DNA from: Carboxylicivirga marina
Lineage (GTDB): Bacteria > Bacteroidota > Bacteroidia > Bacteroidales > Marinilabiliaceae
Direction of reading: 5' to 3'
Assembly: GCF_016612505.1 (NCBI RefSeq)
Contig: NZ_JAENRR010000003.1
Coordinates: forward strand, 62,001 to 126,000
DNA: 64,000 nucleotides
The notes beneath the pieces are model-generated. The model saw only the letters and a program-made list of their open reading frames with translations. It made no database searches and had not been told where the DNA came from. This document shows positions 10,194 to 18,463 of the stretch, in pieces (the first letter of the stretch is position 1; the number at the start of each line of letters is the position of its first letter). Both the position numbers and the translations under genes were made by a program.

Positions 10194-12338
10194 CTAATAC
10201 TTCAACACCAAGGCAAGAAGCAAAGCCCTTTCAATTAAACTATGACGGATTATTCTTTCGTTATCCGATGGCAAATACTCTCCAACAGGGCCTAAGCCAT
10301 CTATGATGGGCATGTCTTTATTGATGTGGCATATATCTGCCGAACTCCACCGGTGCTCTTCACTTATACGCACATCAATTTTCTTTGCCAAATCACAAAT
10401 GCTGTCATAAAATTGCTTAGACTTAGTTGAAACAGCCATTGCAGGCCTTTTTAAACCTCCTTCAATTTTAACCTGAAATATTTTACTGCGCTTTTGAGCG
10501 GCTAATATTTTCTTTATCTTCTTCTCAATTTCATCAAGTTTTTCCGGACTATTATATCGAATACTAATCCCGGCCGAGCCATAAGCTGTCATCTTAAAAA
10601 TATTACTCGTAAACTCAATGTTATAAGGTGCAATAATATTGTTGCTATCATTATGCGAAATGTCAGTAATTGATGCCAGTGTTTTATTAAAATTCATGGC
10701 GGTAGCTGACACATTTTCGGGGTTATCTTTCTTAATTAATTTTGTTTCAATACGGTACAAGGCTGATCCTGAACGAGACAAAATCATCCCACCGCTTTTT
10801 GAAGAGCCACTTAATGAGATAACTGCTTTAGCTTTTTCAGTCTTCTGTTGAATAATTGCTTTGGAATACCTTCCGTCAATCGAAGAATCGGTTATCAGGA
10901 GGATGCCTATTTTAAGTTTTCTAAGATTTCTTGAAAACTTTAGTGCTTGTAATGCAGATATAAAAATGGCAATTCCTCCTTTGTTTTCCCAAATCCCTGT
11001 TCCTTCAAGGTATTGTTCTTGCTCATTATAGTTTTCGTGTTTTGCCAGCTTAATACGGTTATCCAATGGTTGAATGATTAGATAATCAACATCCTGATTG
11101 AATGAATTGGAGAAATATAGAATATTACCCACCTCAAGCTGGGGATGAACTTCCTGTGTAAATCCCATCTGACTCAATTCAGAACTTATTATTCCAGAAC
11201 AATAATTTACCCCTTCCACATTCCTAACATAGGTATCGGTATCTACCAACTGTTTTAGAAGTTTCTCAGTGCGTTGTTGTCTGGTTTTGATAAACGTGCG
11301 CATACGCGCTGTTGGATTACTTTTAGCAACTGGTTTTGAAGCTTCTGCCTGAGGCAAGGTATTTGTAAAATAACGCACCGAGGCTACATCGAGCATTTTA
11401 TTGACCAAAGCTTCAAAGTTATACCCGGCAACCTTTGCAGCCGTGGGATACGAACCCGTCTCACCAAGGCTTGCCATAGAGTTTATTTCCAACAAGTAGA
11501 TATTGTCGTCTTCATCCAGCCGAATGTCAACACGTGCAAAATCTCTTAGGTTTAATGCCTTAAAAGCTTCAATGCTGATCTTTTGCATTTTTGCTGACAA
11601 TTCCTCAGAGATGTGTGCCGGACAAACTTTCCTCTTGGGTTTACCCTGCTTATCGTCAACTGTTTGAATGGCATCAGGATCTCCTTCCAAATCGATTTCT
11701 AGCACTGGAAAGGATTCAACAGGGGAGTTACCAATCAAACCCACACAAAATTCCTTGCCTCTAATAAACTGCTCCACCAATGCCTGCTGACCAAATTCGG
11801 CAACAATAAAATGAACCGCTTCTCTTAAATCCTCCTGGTTATAAACCACTTTTAATCCAAAGGATACACTCTCCATTTTGGGTTTTACAATGACCGGAAA
11901 CTTCACTGATGACATATCTTCATCATGGCTGTTGAAGACCCAGAAATCAGGGGTTGGTAAACCGTTGTTCTTCCATATAATTTTAGTCAGAACTTTGTCT
12001 AATGCGAGTGCATGGCCCGATGGCGAAGAACCAACATAAGGTAATCCGAGCATTTCGAGCATACTTGGTATATGGGTATAACGCGATTCACCCTGAATAC
12101 CATATGCCATATTAAAAATCATACCCATCTGTTCCCCTTCGTTCACTCTGGGCATAAAATTTTCCAGACGTTCAATAATTTGCTTATTACCGTCGAGTAC
12201 AGCCACATTATGGCCGGCTTTTTCAAGACTGTCCGCTACTTTTTTAACAGTTTGTTCATTGTAGAACTCCTTATTTTGCATACCAAAGGTATTAATTACA
12301 CCGCTGATATCTTTGTTGTAAATTAAAGCAACTTTCAT
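10194..12338 (-). CDS. ATP-grasp (D-Ala-D-Ala ligase-like) / M20 peptidase-like fusion
   Basis: A 714-residue two-domain cytoplasmic protein. Residues 1 to about 330 are a D-alanine-D-alanine-ligase-type ATP-grasp domain: GLPYVGSSPSGHALALDK, VKPKMESVSFGLKVV, FCVGLIG and the metal-binding end FARVDIRLDEDDNIYLLEIN. Residues about 350-714 follow the M20 peptidase fold (GTGIWENKGGIAIF in place of GxGxxDMKGG; IIDGLGPVGEYLPSDNE in place of LDGLGPVGGGAHTPDE). In my alignment the M20 metal ligands are gone: HxD reads PLD, the Asp before MKGG is Glu, the catalytic Glu pair is absent and the last His is Leu. The ligase half looks functional and probably joins a carboxylate to an amine; the other half may bind or regulate. 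An amidotransferase lies 99 bases upstream on the same strand. Confidence 0.8.
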   Translation of the reverse strand: MKVALIYNKDISGVINTFGMQNKEFYNEQTVKKVADSLEKAGHNVAVLDGNKQIIERLENFMPRVNEGEQMGMIFNMAYGIQGESRYTHIPSMLEMLGLPYVGSSPSGHALALDKVLTKIIWKNNGLPTPDFWVFNSHDEDMSSVKFPVIVKPKMESVSFGLKVVYNQEDLREAVHFIVAEFGQQALVEQFIRGKEFCVGLIGNSPVESFPVLEIDLEGDPDAIQTVDDKQGKPKRKVCPAHISEELSAKMQKISIEAFKALNLRDFARVDIRLDEDDNIYLLEINSMASLGETGSYPTAAKVAGYNFEALVNKMLDVASVRYFTNTLPQAEASKPVAKSNPTARMRTFIKTRQQRTEKLLKQLVDTDTYVRNVEGVNYCSGIISSELSQMGFTQEVHPQLEVGNILYFSNSFNQDVDYLIIQPLDNRIKLAKHENYNEQEQYLEGTGIWENKGGIAIFISALQALKFSRNLRKLKIGILLITDSSIDGRYSKAIIQQKTEKAKAVISLSGSSKSGGMILSRSGSALYRIETKLIKKDNPENVSATAMNFNKTLASITDISHNDSNNIIAPYNIEFTSNIFKMTAYGSAGISIRYNSPEKLDEIEKKIKKILAAQKRSKIFQVKIEGGLKRPAMAVSTKSKQFYDSICDLAKKIDVRISEEHRWSSADICHINKDMPIIDGLGPVGEYLPSDNERIIRHSLIERALLLALVLKY

Positions 12339-12437
12339 TTATTAATTTTATTATACTAATTGAATTTAAGTAAATGACATCAATATCCTGTACAATGGGT
12401 GTAAATGGTTTTTAATGCCAGAGATTAACTATTTATA

Positions 12438-13013
12438 TTATATAATCTTACAAATTTTCAGGAAGTTTTTCACCATTAGTACTCCATCGGCTCCTGATAC
12501 TTCGGGGTGTGACTGAAATCCGTAAATTGGTTTTTCTTTGTGTTTTATGATTTCAGAAAAACATGTATCTGATGTGGCGAGGCTTTCAAAAGTAGCAGGT
12601 AGTTCGGCAACATAATAAGCATGACGCTTCACTAATGCTACTTCAGTTTTATTCAAGTTTTCAAAAATGGGATCATCAGGTTTTGTAATGGTTATCATTT
12701 CCTTTTTACCGCTGTATTCAGAGAGCTTTTTTATACGCCCCTTGTAACTTACTGCTATAATTTCATGCCCCAGGCAAAAACCTAGCACAGGCACATTAAA
12801 ATTCATTAGCGCAACAAAATTGGAAGTGAGATTTAGAGGTTCATACGGGTTGCCCTTACCTCCTGATAAGATGATTCCTTTTATCTCCGTTTTGGCAGAT
12901 AATGTAATCGGCTGATTATGGTCGAAAAACACATAATCAAAATCCTGCTCTGAAAGAAACTGACGTTTAAATTTCTTTATAAAAGCACTCTGGTTATCAA
13001 TGACTAACAACAT
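12438..13013 (-). CDS. Stand-alone class I glutamine amidotransferase
   Basis: A 191-residue protein made of one class I glutaminase domain, like the N-terminal part of GMP synthase (GuaA). The nucleophile elbow is VLGFCLGHE and the second triad part is FQSHPEVSG, so Cys, His and Glu are all present. The oxyanion loop GIILSGGKGNP is also recognisable. No synthetase domain is attached, so the ammonia or hydrolysis product must go to a partner. The best candidate is the ATP-grasp fusion immediately downstream on the same strand. A gamma-glutamyl hydrolase role is also possible. It faces away from the terpenoid-like cluster and shares its upstream region. Confidence 0.85.
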   Translation of the reverse strand: MLLVIDNQSAFIKKFKRQFLSEQDFDYVFFDHNQPITLSAKTEIKGIILSGGKGNPYEPLNLTSNFVALMNFNVPVLGFCLGHEIIAVSYKGRIKKLSEYSGKKEMITITKPDDPIFENLNKTEVALVKRHAYYVAELPATFESLATSDTCFSEIIKHKEKPIYGFQSHPEVSGADGVLMVKNFLKICKII

Positions 13014-13437
13014 CTCTCAAAATACTTACAACAGCTAGTAAAACAATAAAAATAATGTGTCTAAGATACGCCAAAAAAGAATGAGAAATTAAGCCTGTTA
13101 ATGAAATATTATATAAATAGATTATTTTTCCATTTCCTACTGATCACGTTGTGGCTGTTAATTATTAATTTATAATCGCAATTTGCAATAAACATTGAAA
13201 CAAGAAGTAAATAGGACTCTATGTTCAGAATGTTTTAATGGCTAATAATTTGCTGGATGAGGGGAGTGCTTGTAATTCGCTATTATTAATAGTCTCACAA
13301 AAAGCCTATTTATGAGCTTGATTTATTTAAAAGTTTAATCCTTCTCATTAGGATATTGAGTCGCAACTTTGAGTTTCTATAATAACTTCCATAACTTTAT
13401 AAAAAGCAACGATTAATAGCTGGTATATACCCATTTT
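13014..13437. other. Divergent intergenic region
   Basis: 424 AT-rich bases between the minus-strand amidotransferase and the plus-strand prenyl-synthase-like gene. It must hold the promoters for both directions. A weak -7-like CAACTTTG lies at 13364-13371 but has no good upstream partner. No clear operator, hairpin or small gene was seen. Confidence 0.5.
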
Positions 13438-14286
13438 ATGGAAGCAATGATGCCATCAGTCCGTTTAGCACGTCAAATGAGGCGTAAAGTTTACCGTTGG
13501 TTGTTAAAAACCAGAGCCTGGAAGTATAGAACGTTTCTTTGGTATTTGCGGATTTTCAAATATGTTTCTTTTAGTCCAACCAGGGGGGCTTTTTTGGAGT
13601 CCTATTACACATTAATGCGTTTCATTGATGATATTGTTGATGGTGATGCTCCTTTGCCTGCAAAATATAAGAGTGTAGAAGATTATATTATTGAGAAAAT
13701 TGCTTTCTCAAAGTCATTGGAAAATCCGGTTGATGAAGTGGATTACCTGATGTTGTATTGTTTTGAGTTGGGTAAGAAGTTTAACCAGGATTTTGTGTCA
13801 GAAACGGATGATATTTTATCGAGTCTGTTGTTTGACGCAAAAAGAAGAGGTAAATACTTGATTTTCCCGGAAAAGGAATTGATGTGGCATTTTCATATAT
13901 TGGATGTACGCGGCACAATAAAAGCAACACTAAAGCTTTTTAATGAAGCTTCCGCGAAGTATGAACTCTTATCACCGCTGGGTATTGCTACCCGAATTCA
14001 TTATGACTTACAGGATTTTGAAACTGATTTTGAAGCAGGGTATATTAATATTACCCAAGAAGATTGTAACCGCTTTGGTATTGATTTAGATATCATTAAA
14101 GATCCTTCTCATCCTGCTATAAAAAAATGGTTTGTACACCAAGCTAATAAAGGAATGCAACTTATTGAGGAACATCACAAAAACCTTAAAAAAGCTCACT
14201 TTTCATTGCTTACCCGTTGTACGCTTCCGGTAGTTTATGAGTGGCCGGCGAGGAAATACTTCAAAAAGACTCTTCTAATAACATAG
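13438..14286 (+). CDS. Squalene/phytoene synthase-like prenyl transferase
   Basis: A 282-residue protein of the head-to-head prenyl transferase fold (squalene/phytoene synthase family), which condenses two prenyl diphosphates. Both aspartate-rich motifs that hold the magnesium ions can be read: MRFIDDIVDGD at about residues 60-70 and YDLQDFETDFEAGYINIT at about 200-217, the latter matching the RDxxEDxxxGRxYLP block. The length is normal for the family. It is the first gene of a plus-strand cluster and is followed 28 bases later by a CrtC-like gene, which supports a terpenoid role. No desaturase or cyclase is present in the window, so the product is unknown. ATGs at 13447 and 13450 are alternative starts. 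Confidence 0.78.
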   Translation: MEAMMPSVRLARQMRRKVYRWLLKTRAWKYRTFLWYLRIFKYVSFSPTRGAFLESYYTLMRFIDDIVDGDAPLPAKYKSVEDYIIEKIAFSKSLENPVDEVDYLMLYCFELGKKFNQDFVSETDDILSSLLFDAKRRGKYLIFPEKELMWHFHILDVRGTIKATLKLFNEASAKYELLSPLGIATRIHYDLQDFETDFEAGYINITQEDCNRFGIDLDIIKDPSHPAIKKWFVHQANKGMQLIEEHHKNLKKAHFSLLTRCTLPVVYEWPARKYFKKTLLIT

Positions 14287-14314
14287 AAATTAATCACTTA
14301 GCTTAAAGCTTGCT

Positions 14315-15157
14315 ATGACAGAATCAAAAGCCAATATTATTCAGACTCAGAAACCTGCCTTTACGGTTTCCAAGTGGTTTTTCGATAGTGTAACCAAAGA
14401 GGGCTTTTGTATCATAGCTTATGCGGCTATTCTAAAATGGAGAGGTATTTGTGTTCCATATAGTAGTTTACTGTTTTCTAAACCTGGAAAAGATAATAAT
14501 GTCAATTCATCATTTAAAAAAGTTGAGTGGCCGATCTGCAATGAAGGTAAGATAAAATGGCATAGTAAGGCAGTAGGCGCTAATGGAGAGTGGACTCAAC
14601 AGGGCAGCATGTTTAAAAAACAATTATTTAATTCAGAAGAAGGTGGTTTGGACTGGTGTTGTTACCAGAGTTTTTCTGATGTTAAGGTGGAACTTCATAA
14701 TGGCAAAAAGTATAGTGGTAAAGGATATGTTGAACATTTAAAATTAACAGTTGAGCCATGGAAAATTAACTTAAGTCAGTTACGATGGGGGCATTTTTTC
14801 TCAGGTTCTGTAAATATGGTTTGGGTTGATTTCCGGGGAGTTGAACCTAAGCGATGGTTATGGTATAACGGCGAACAGGTTGAGGTATCTGTATTGAATG
14901 ATAAAGTGATTGTAATACCTGATTTGCAGCTGACATTACATTTGGTGCCTGATAGAGTGCTTGAACAAGGCCATAAAATTGCCTATGTTGTTAAGAAGCT
15001 ACTGCGTTTACTTCCGGGTTTTAATAAGATTGTACCCGAAGTATTTCTAATGGCCAAGGAAACCAAATGGTTAAGTAAAGGACAACTTTATCGCAATGGG
15101 TTAATGCATGATAAAGGTTGGAGTATACATGAGTTAGTTGATTTTAAAGGTAGCTAG
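14315..15157 (+). CDS. CrtC/AttH-like lipocalin-fold protein (hydratase-like)
   Basis: A 280-residue protein without signal peptide or membrane segment. It resembles the carotenoid 1,2-hydratase (CrtC) and AttH family, two joined lipocalin-like barrels. The best sign is SGKGYVEHLKL followed by LRWGHFFSG, in the position of the CrtC block GxGYxDxNWG followed by WxWGR. The start of the chain (FTVSKWFFDSVTKEGF, then ILKWRG) fits the family opening as well. If correct, it may add water to a terpenoid double bond made from the product of the preceding enzyme. The match is weak, so a binding or chaperone role for a lipid is possible. It ends one base before the start chosen for the ABC ATPase, so the genes are co-transcribed. 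Confidence 0.5.
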   Translation: MTESKANIIQTQKPAFTVSKWFFDSVTKEGFCIIAYAAILKWRGICVPYSSLLFSKPGKDNNVNSSFKKVEWPICNEGKIKWHSKAVGANGEWTQQGSMFKKQLFNSEEGGLDWCCYQSFSDVKVELHNGKKYSGKGYVEHLKLTVEPWKINLSQLRWGHFFSGSVNMVWVDFRGVEPKRWLWYNGEQVEVSVLNDKVIVIPDLQLTLHLVPDRVLEQGHKIAYVVKKLLRLLPGFNKIVPEVFLMAKETKWLSKGQLYRNGLMHDKGWSIHELVDFKGS

Positions 15158-15158
15158 G

Positions 15159-15767
15159 ATGATGATTCTTAAAGGGCAAAATATCAGGAAAGCTTTTGGT
15201 CATAGAACTGTTCTTAAGGGCATTGATATTGCTATAGACGCAGGATGTGTAAAAGGTGTGGTTGGCGAGAATGGCTCCGGTAAATCAACATTGGTAAAAA
15301 TCCTCGTTGGTTTTGTAAAGGCTGATGCCGGACAGTTACGAGTAAAAGGAAAAATTGGTTATTGTCCACAGGAACCGCTTGTGTTCAGCAGGCTATCGGT
15401 AGCAGAGAATTTTAAGTATTATGCAAGCGCATATGATTTACAAGCTTATGATAAGGAGCAATCGCGGTATTACAAGTACCTGATGGAATTCTTCCGTTTT
15501 GGACAATATAAAAACGATAAGGTACTTCACTTAAGCGGAGGAACAGTTCAAAAGCTCAACCTGGCAATAGCTTTAATGCATCGGCCCGATCTACTGATTC
15601 TGGATGAACCTTATAATGGTTTTGATTTGGAAACTTATCAGGCTTTCCTGGAATTTATAGATGTTTATAGGAAGCAGGGAGGAAGTGTACTTTTAGTTAC
15701 CCACCTGCTTACAGATAACTCTTATTTCGATGAAGTATATAAATTGAATAATGGTGTTTTAGAATGA
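15159..15767 (+). CDS. ABC transporter ATPase
   Basis: ATP-binding subunit of 202 residues, energising the permease encoded next. Walker A is GENGSGKSTL, the signature is LSGGTVQKLNLA, Walker B is LLILDEPYNG and the switch histidine is in LVTHLL; all are intact. The open frame extends to a TTG at 15138, but that would overlap the previous gene. The ATG at 15159, preceded by TAGCTAGG, is preferred, with ATG 15162 as an alternative. The stop overlaps the permease start (ATGA at 15764-15767), which shows tight coupling. The short length and pairing with one ABC-2-like permease suggest an exporter. Confidence 0.9.
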   Translation: MMILKGQNIRKAFGHRTVLKGIDIAIDAGCVKGVVGENGSGKSTLVKILVGFVKADAGQLRVKGKIGYCPQEPLVFSRLSVAENFKYYASAYDLQAYDKEQSRYYKYLMEFFRFGQYKNDKVLHLSGGTVQKLNLAIALMHRPDLLILDEPYNGFDLETYQAFLEFIDVYRKQGGSVLLVTHLLTDNSYFDEVYKLNNGVLE

Positions 15768-16525
15768 GTATCTCTCGATTACATACAAGTACTATACTAA
15801 TTAGCCGGATGGTTATCAGAAGGCGAATGGTACCGATTCTGATGTTTGTAATTCCCAGTGTGTTTTTCCTCGTAGTATATTTAACAACATCAGAAAGAGT
15901 AGTGCCTTTTGAAGTTGCCTCTTTAATACCGCAACGGTTTATAGAAGTATCTGAACGATTTAGCTCTTTGGTATTTTTTAGCGTCGCCTCGGTCGGCTTT
16001 TTGTCTTCTTATATCGGATTAGTTCTTATTCAGGATTCCATTGACGTTAATAAGCGTCTGATAATATGTGGTTACCATCCGTCGGAATTATTAATGAGTA
16101 ACCTAATAGTATTGTTACTAATAATTGTATTCGTTGCCGTTTATACGGCTTTGGCAATTTTATTGTTTTTCAGGCCCGAACAGTTTGTACTGTTTTGCTT
16201 TGCTTTAGTTTTATCCGGATTGGTTTATGGTTTTTATGGGCTGTTAGTGGGTAGCATCGTCAAAGGTGAATTGGAAGGGATTCTGTTTATCGTTCTGCTC
16301 GCCAATATAGATGCGGGCTGGCTTCAAAATCCTCTGTTTTATTCCGAAGCTCTGAATAAGGACCTAATAAAGTATCTTCCGGCATATTATCCATCGCAAA
16401 TGGCTATTGTAGCAGCATTTGAAAGTTTAAGTGTAAGTAAGGTGTTGATTGGATCTGTTGGTTATTCTGCTGTCTTTGCTGGTTTGGCAAATGTTATTTA
16501 TTACTTGAAAATGAGAAAGGTATAG
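15764..16525 (+). CDS. ABC-2-type permease
   Basis: A 253-residue integral membrane protein with about six hydrophobic segments, including VPILMFVIPSVFFLVVYLT, LLLIIVFVAVYTALAILLFF and LFCFALVLSGLVYGFYGLLV. The layout, with a large loop after the first helix, is that of ABC-2 permeases, which usually export lipids, polymers or small molecules. Its first four bases overlap the stop of the ATPase gene. The gene order suggests it moves the product of the neighbouring terpenoid-like enzymes, but the substrate is not visible in the sequence. Confidence 0.8.
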   Translation: MSISRLHTSTILISRMVIRRRMVPILMFVIPSVFFLVVYLTTSERVVPFEVASLIPQRFIEVSERFSSLVFFSVASVGFLSSYIGLVLIQDSIDVNKRLIICGYHPSELLMSNLIVLLLIIVFVAVYTALAILLFFRPEQFVLFCFALVLSGLVYGFYGLLVGSIVKGELEGILFIVLLANIDAGWLQNPLFYSEALNKDLIKYLPAYYPSQMAIVAAFESLSVSKVLIGSVGYSAVFAGLANVIYYLKMRKV

Positions 16526-16532
16526 GTGTATT

Positions 16533-18446
16533 GTGAATGCATTAACAAAAGGATTGTTAAAGGTAATTTATTGTGTGTTTTTCACTGTAGTTTTTCCAGT
16601 GCTTCTGTATCTGTGGAGTATTAAGCTCGATACTATGTTACAGTGGCCGTTTGTTCAATCTTCCTTATGGGGGTGGTCTGTATTAATTACCGGCTTTATC
16701 CTTATGGTATGGGCTATGTTGTCCATAATGTATTTTGGCAGGGGGCTTCCCTTAAATGCATTTCCGCCCGAGAAGTATGTAACGCAAGGTCCATATTGCT
16801 TTCTGAAACACCCTATATATGTTGGATTTGGACTTATCCTCATTGGAGTATTTGTAATCATCGGCTCGCCCGGCGGACTTTGGCTGATTACCCCAATTGT
16901 TATGCTGAGTATGATAGCCCTTGTATGGGGGCATGAGAATATTCAACTGAGAAAAAGGTTTGCAGAGAGTGCCCAACCTGTATTTTTTTCTTTGCCTTCA
17001 GATACAGAAGATAAACCCAAATGGAATCATCGTTTGAATGCTGTATTTGTTCCTTTATGTTTTTGGGTAATTGTGAATGCGGTTATCCTTGTATTTTTCA
17101 ATCATGTTACCAATGAATCCAAAGGAAATGTGAATCAAGTGGATTTACAGACAATTTCATATCTCAACTTTCTGATATTACTGCTTATAGCAGGCGTAGC
17201 TTTTCTACCACTCAAAAAAAAGGAACTGCGCGATTTTGCAATTTCAGGTTTAGGTATTAGCGCACTCGTAATGTATGTTGCTTTAATATGGCCTGAATAT
17301 ACCGTTCTGTATTATTTTAAATCAGAAGTGATTGCGAGTGTAGTTACAGGAAGAGTACTACCACTAACTAATTTGTGGGTATTTCATGGGGCATGGATGT
17401 TATTGATTGGCCGTGCTTACTCAAAAGCATTACCGCGATGGCATTTATTCACCTACCTGATTTCAATTATACTAGTAGTTATAATGGCATTGTTAACGAA
17501 CCATCCATATTTGAGTACATTTAATTATATAGTTGTTTTTGTAATTGTCATTAAGCGACAGCTGGTTTGGGAATGGTTGAGGAAAACTGCTGAAACAATA
17601 GCCAACTCGTGGAAAGAGTGGGTATTTGGTTCCGTGAGAATTATTAATCATGGCATATATGTGGGTTTTGCAGCATTCTTAGGGGTCGTTTTTTCCGGAT
17701 TACTGGTAGGCGTACGTTATGCATGGGCCATCGTTATCTTTGGATTGGTTGTTATTGTTTTTTCGGCTTTATGGGCTCAGTTTATTGAAGGTTCGGAGAA
17801 ATTGAAGCGCCCTTTTGGCTATTACGGAGCCTTGGTAGGTATTGTTTTTGCCACCTTTTCAGTGTATTTAACGGGATATGATATTTGGGTGATTATTGGT
17901 GTTATTTCTGTTTTTATGCCTTGGGTTCAAGCTATTGGTCGATTACGTTGTTTGATTAACGGTTGTTGTCATGGTAGTAAAAATGAAGTTAAGGGTTTAG
18001 GCATTAAATATTTTCATCCCCGCTCCAGAGTATGTGGCTTATCGCATTTAAAAGGCGAATCACTTCATCCTACACCTTTGTATGCTATTATATGGCTCTT
18101 CTTTATTGGTTTTATACTGTTATCATTGTGGTGGAATAATACCTCATATGCCTTAATTTTTGGTCTTTACCTGATTTTAACGGGGATTGGTCGATTTGTC
18201 GAAGAAGCCTATCGCGGAGAAGTACAAACACCAATACTGTATAGCTTAAGACTCTATCAATGGACCGCCATATTATCAATTGTTATAGGTGTTATAATGA
18301 CCTTGCTGCCTGTAAAATCACTCTATGTCCAGCCAGTCTGGGGGTGGGATATTGTTTGGGCAGCTTGTGTATTAGGCTTTTTTACATTTTTTGCCATGGG
18401 TGTTGATTTTCCAAAGTCCAATAAGCGCTTTTCACGCCTGGTATAG
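16533..18446 (+). CDS. Polytopic membrane protein: ICMT-like methyltransferase fused to Lgt-like domain
   Basis: A 637-residue multi-pass membrane protein. The N-terminal 150 residues resemble the isoprenylcysteine carboxyl methyltransferase/PEMT group: VTQGPYCFLKHPIYVGF at about 84-100 and WGHENIQLRKRF at about 129-140. The C-terminal 190 residues resemble prolipoprotein diacylglyceryl transferase (Lgt): GRLRCLINGCCHG at about 468-480, HPTPLYAIIW near 511 and GRFVEEAYRGEVQTP near 553, which carry the conserved Arg, His and Arg/Glu positions. About 300 residues of further membrane helices lie between. I do not know this combination from a described protein. It starts 8 bases after the permease and probably modifies a lipid in the membrane. 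Confidence 0.7.
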   Translation: MNALTKGLLKVIYCVFFTVVFPVLLYLWSIKLDTMLQWPFVQSSLWGWSVLITGFILMVWAMLSIMYFGRGLPLNAFPPEKYVTQGPYCFLKHPIYVGFGLILIGVFVIIGSPGGLWLITPIVMLSMIALVWGHENIQLRKRFAESAQPVFFSLPSDTEDKPKWNHRLNAVFVPLCFWVIVNAVILVFFNHVTNESKGNVNQVDLQTISYLNFLILLLIAGVAFLPLKKKELRDFAISGLGISALVMYVALIWPEYTVLYYFKSEVIASVVTGRVLPLTNLWVFHGAWMLLIGRAYSKALPRWHLFTYLISIILVVIMALLTNHPYLSTFNYIVVFVIVIKRQLVWEWLRKTAETIANSWKEWVFGSVRIINHGIYVGFAAFLGVVFSGLLVGVRYAWAIVIFGLVVIVFSALWAQFIEGSEKLKRPFGYYGALVGIVFATFSVYLTGYDIWVIIGVISVFMPWVQAIGRLRCLINGCCHGSKNEVKGLGIKYFHPRSRVCGLSHLKGESLHPTPLYAIIWLFFIGFILLSLWWNNTSYALIFGLYLILTGIGRFVEEAYRGEVQTPILYSLRLYQWTAILSIVIGVIMTLLPVKSLYVQPVWGWDIVWAACVLGFFTFFAMGVDFPKSNKRFSRLV

Positions 18447-18463
18447 GTTAAAAAACTATTGTT

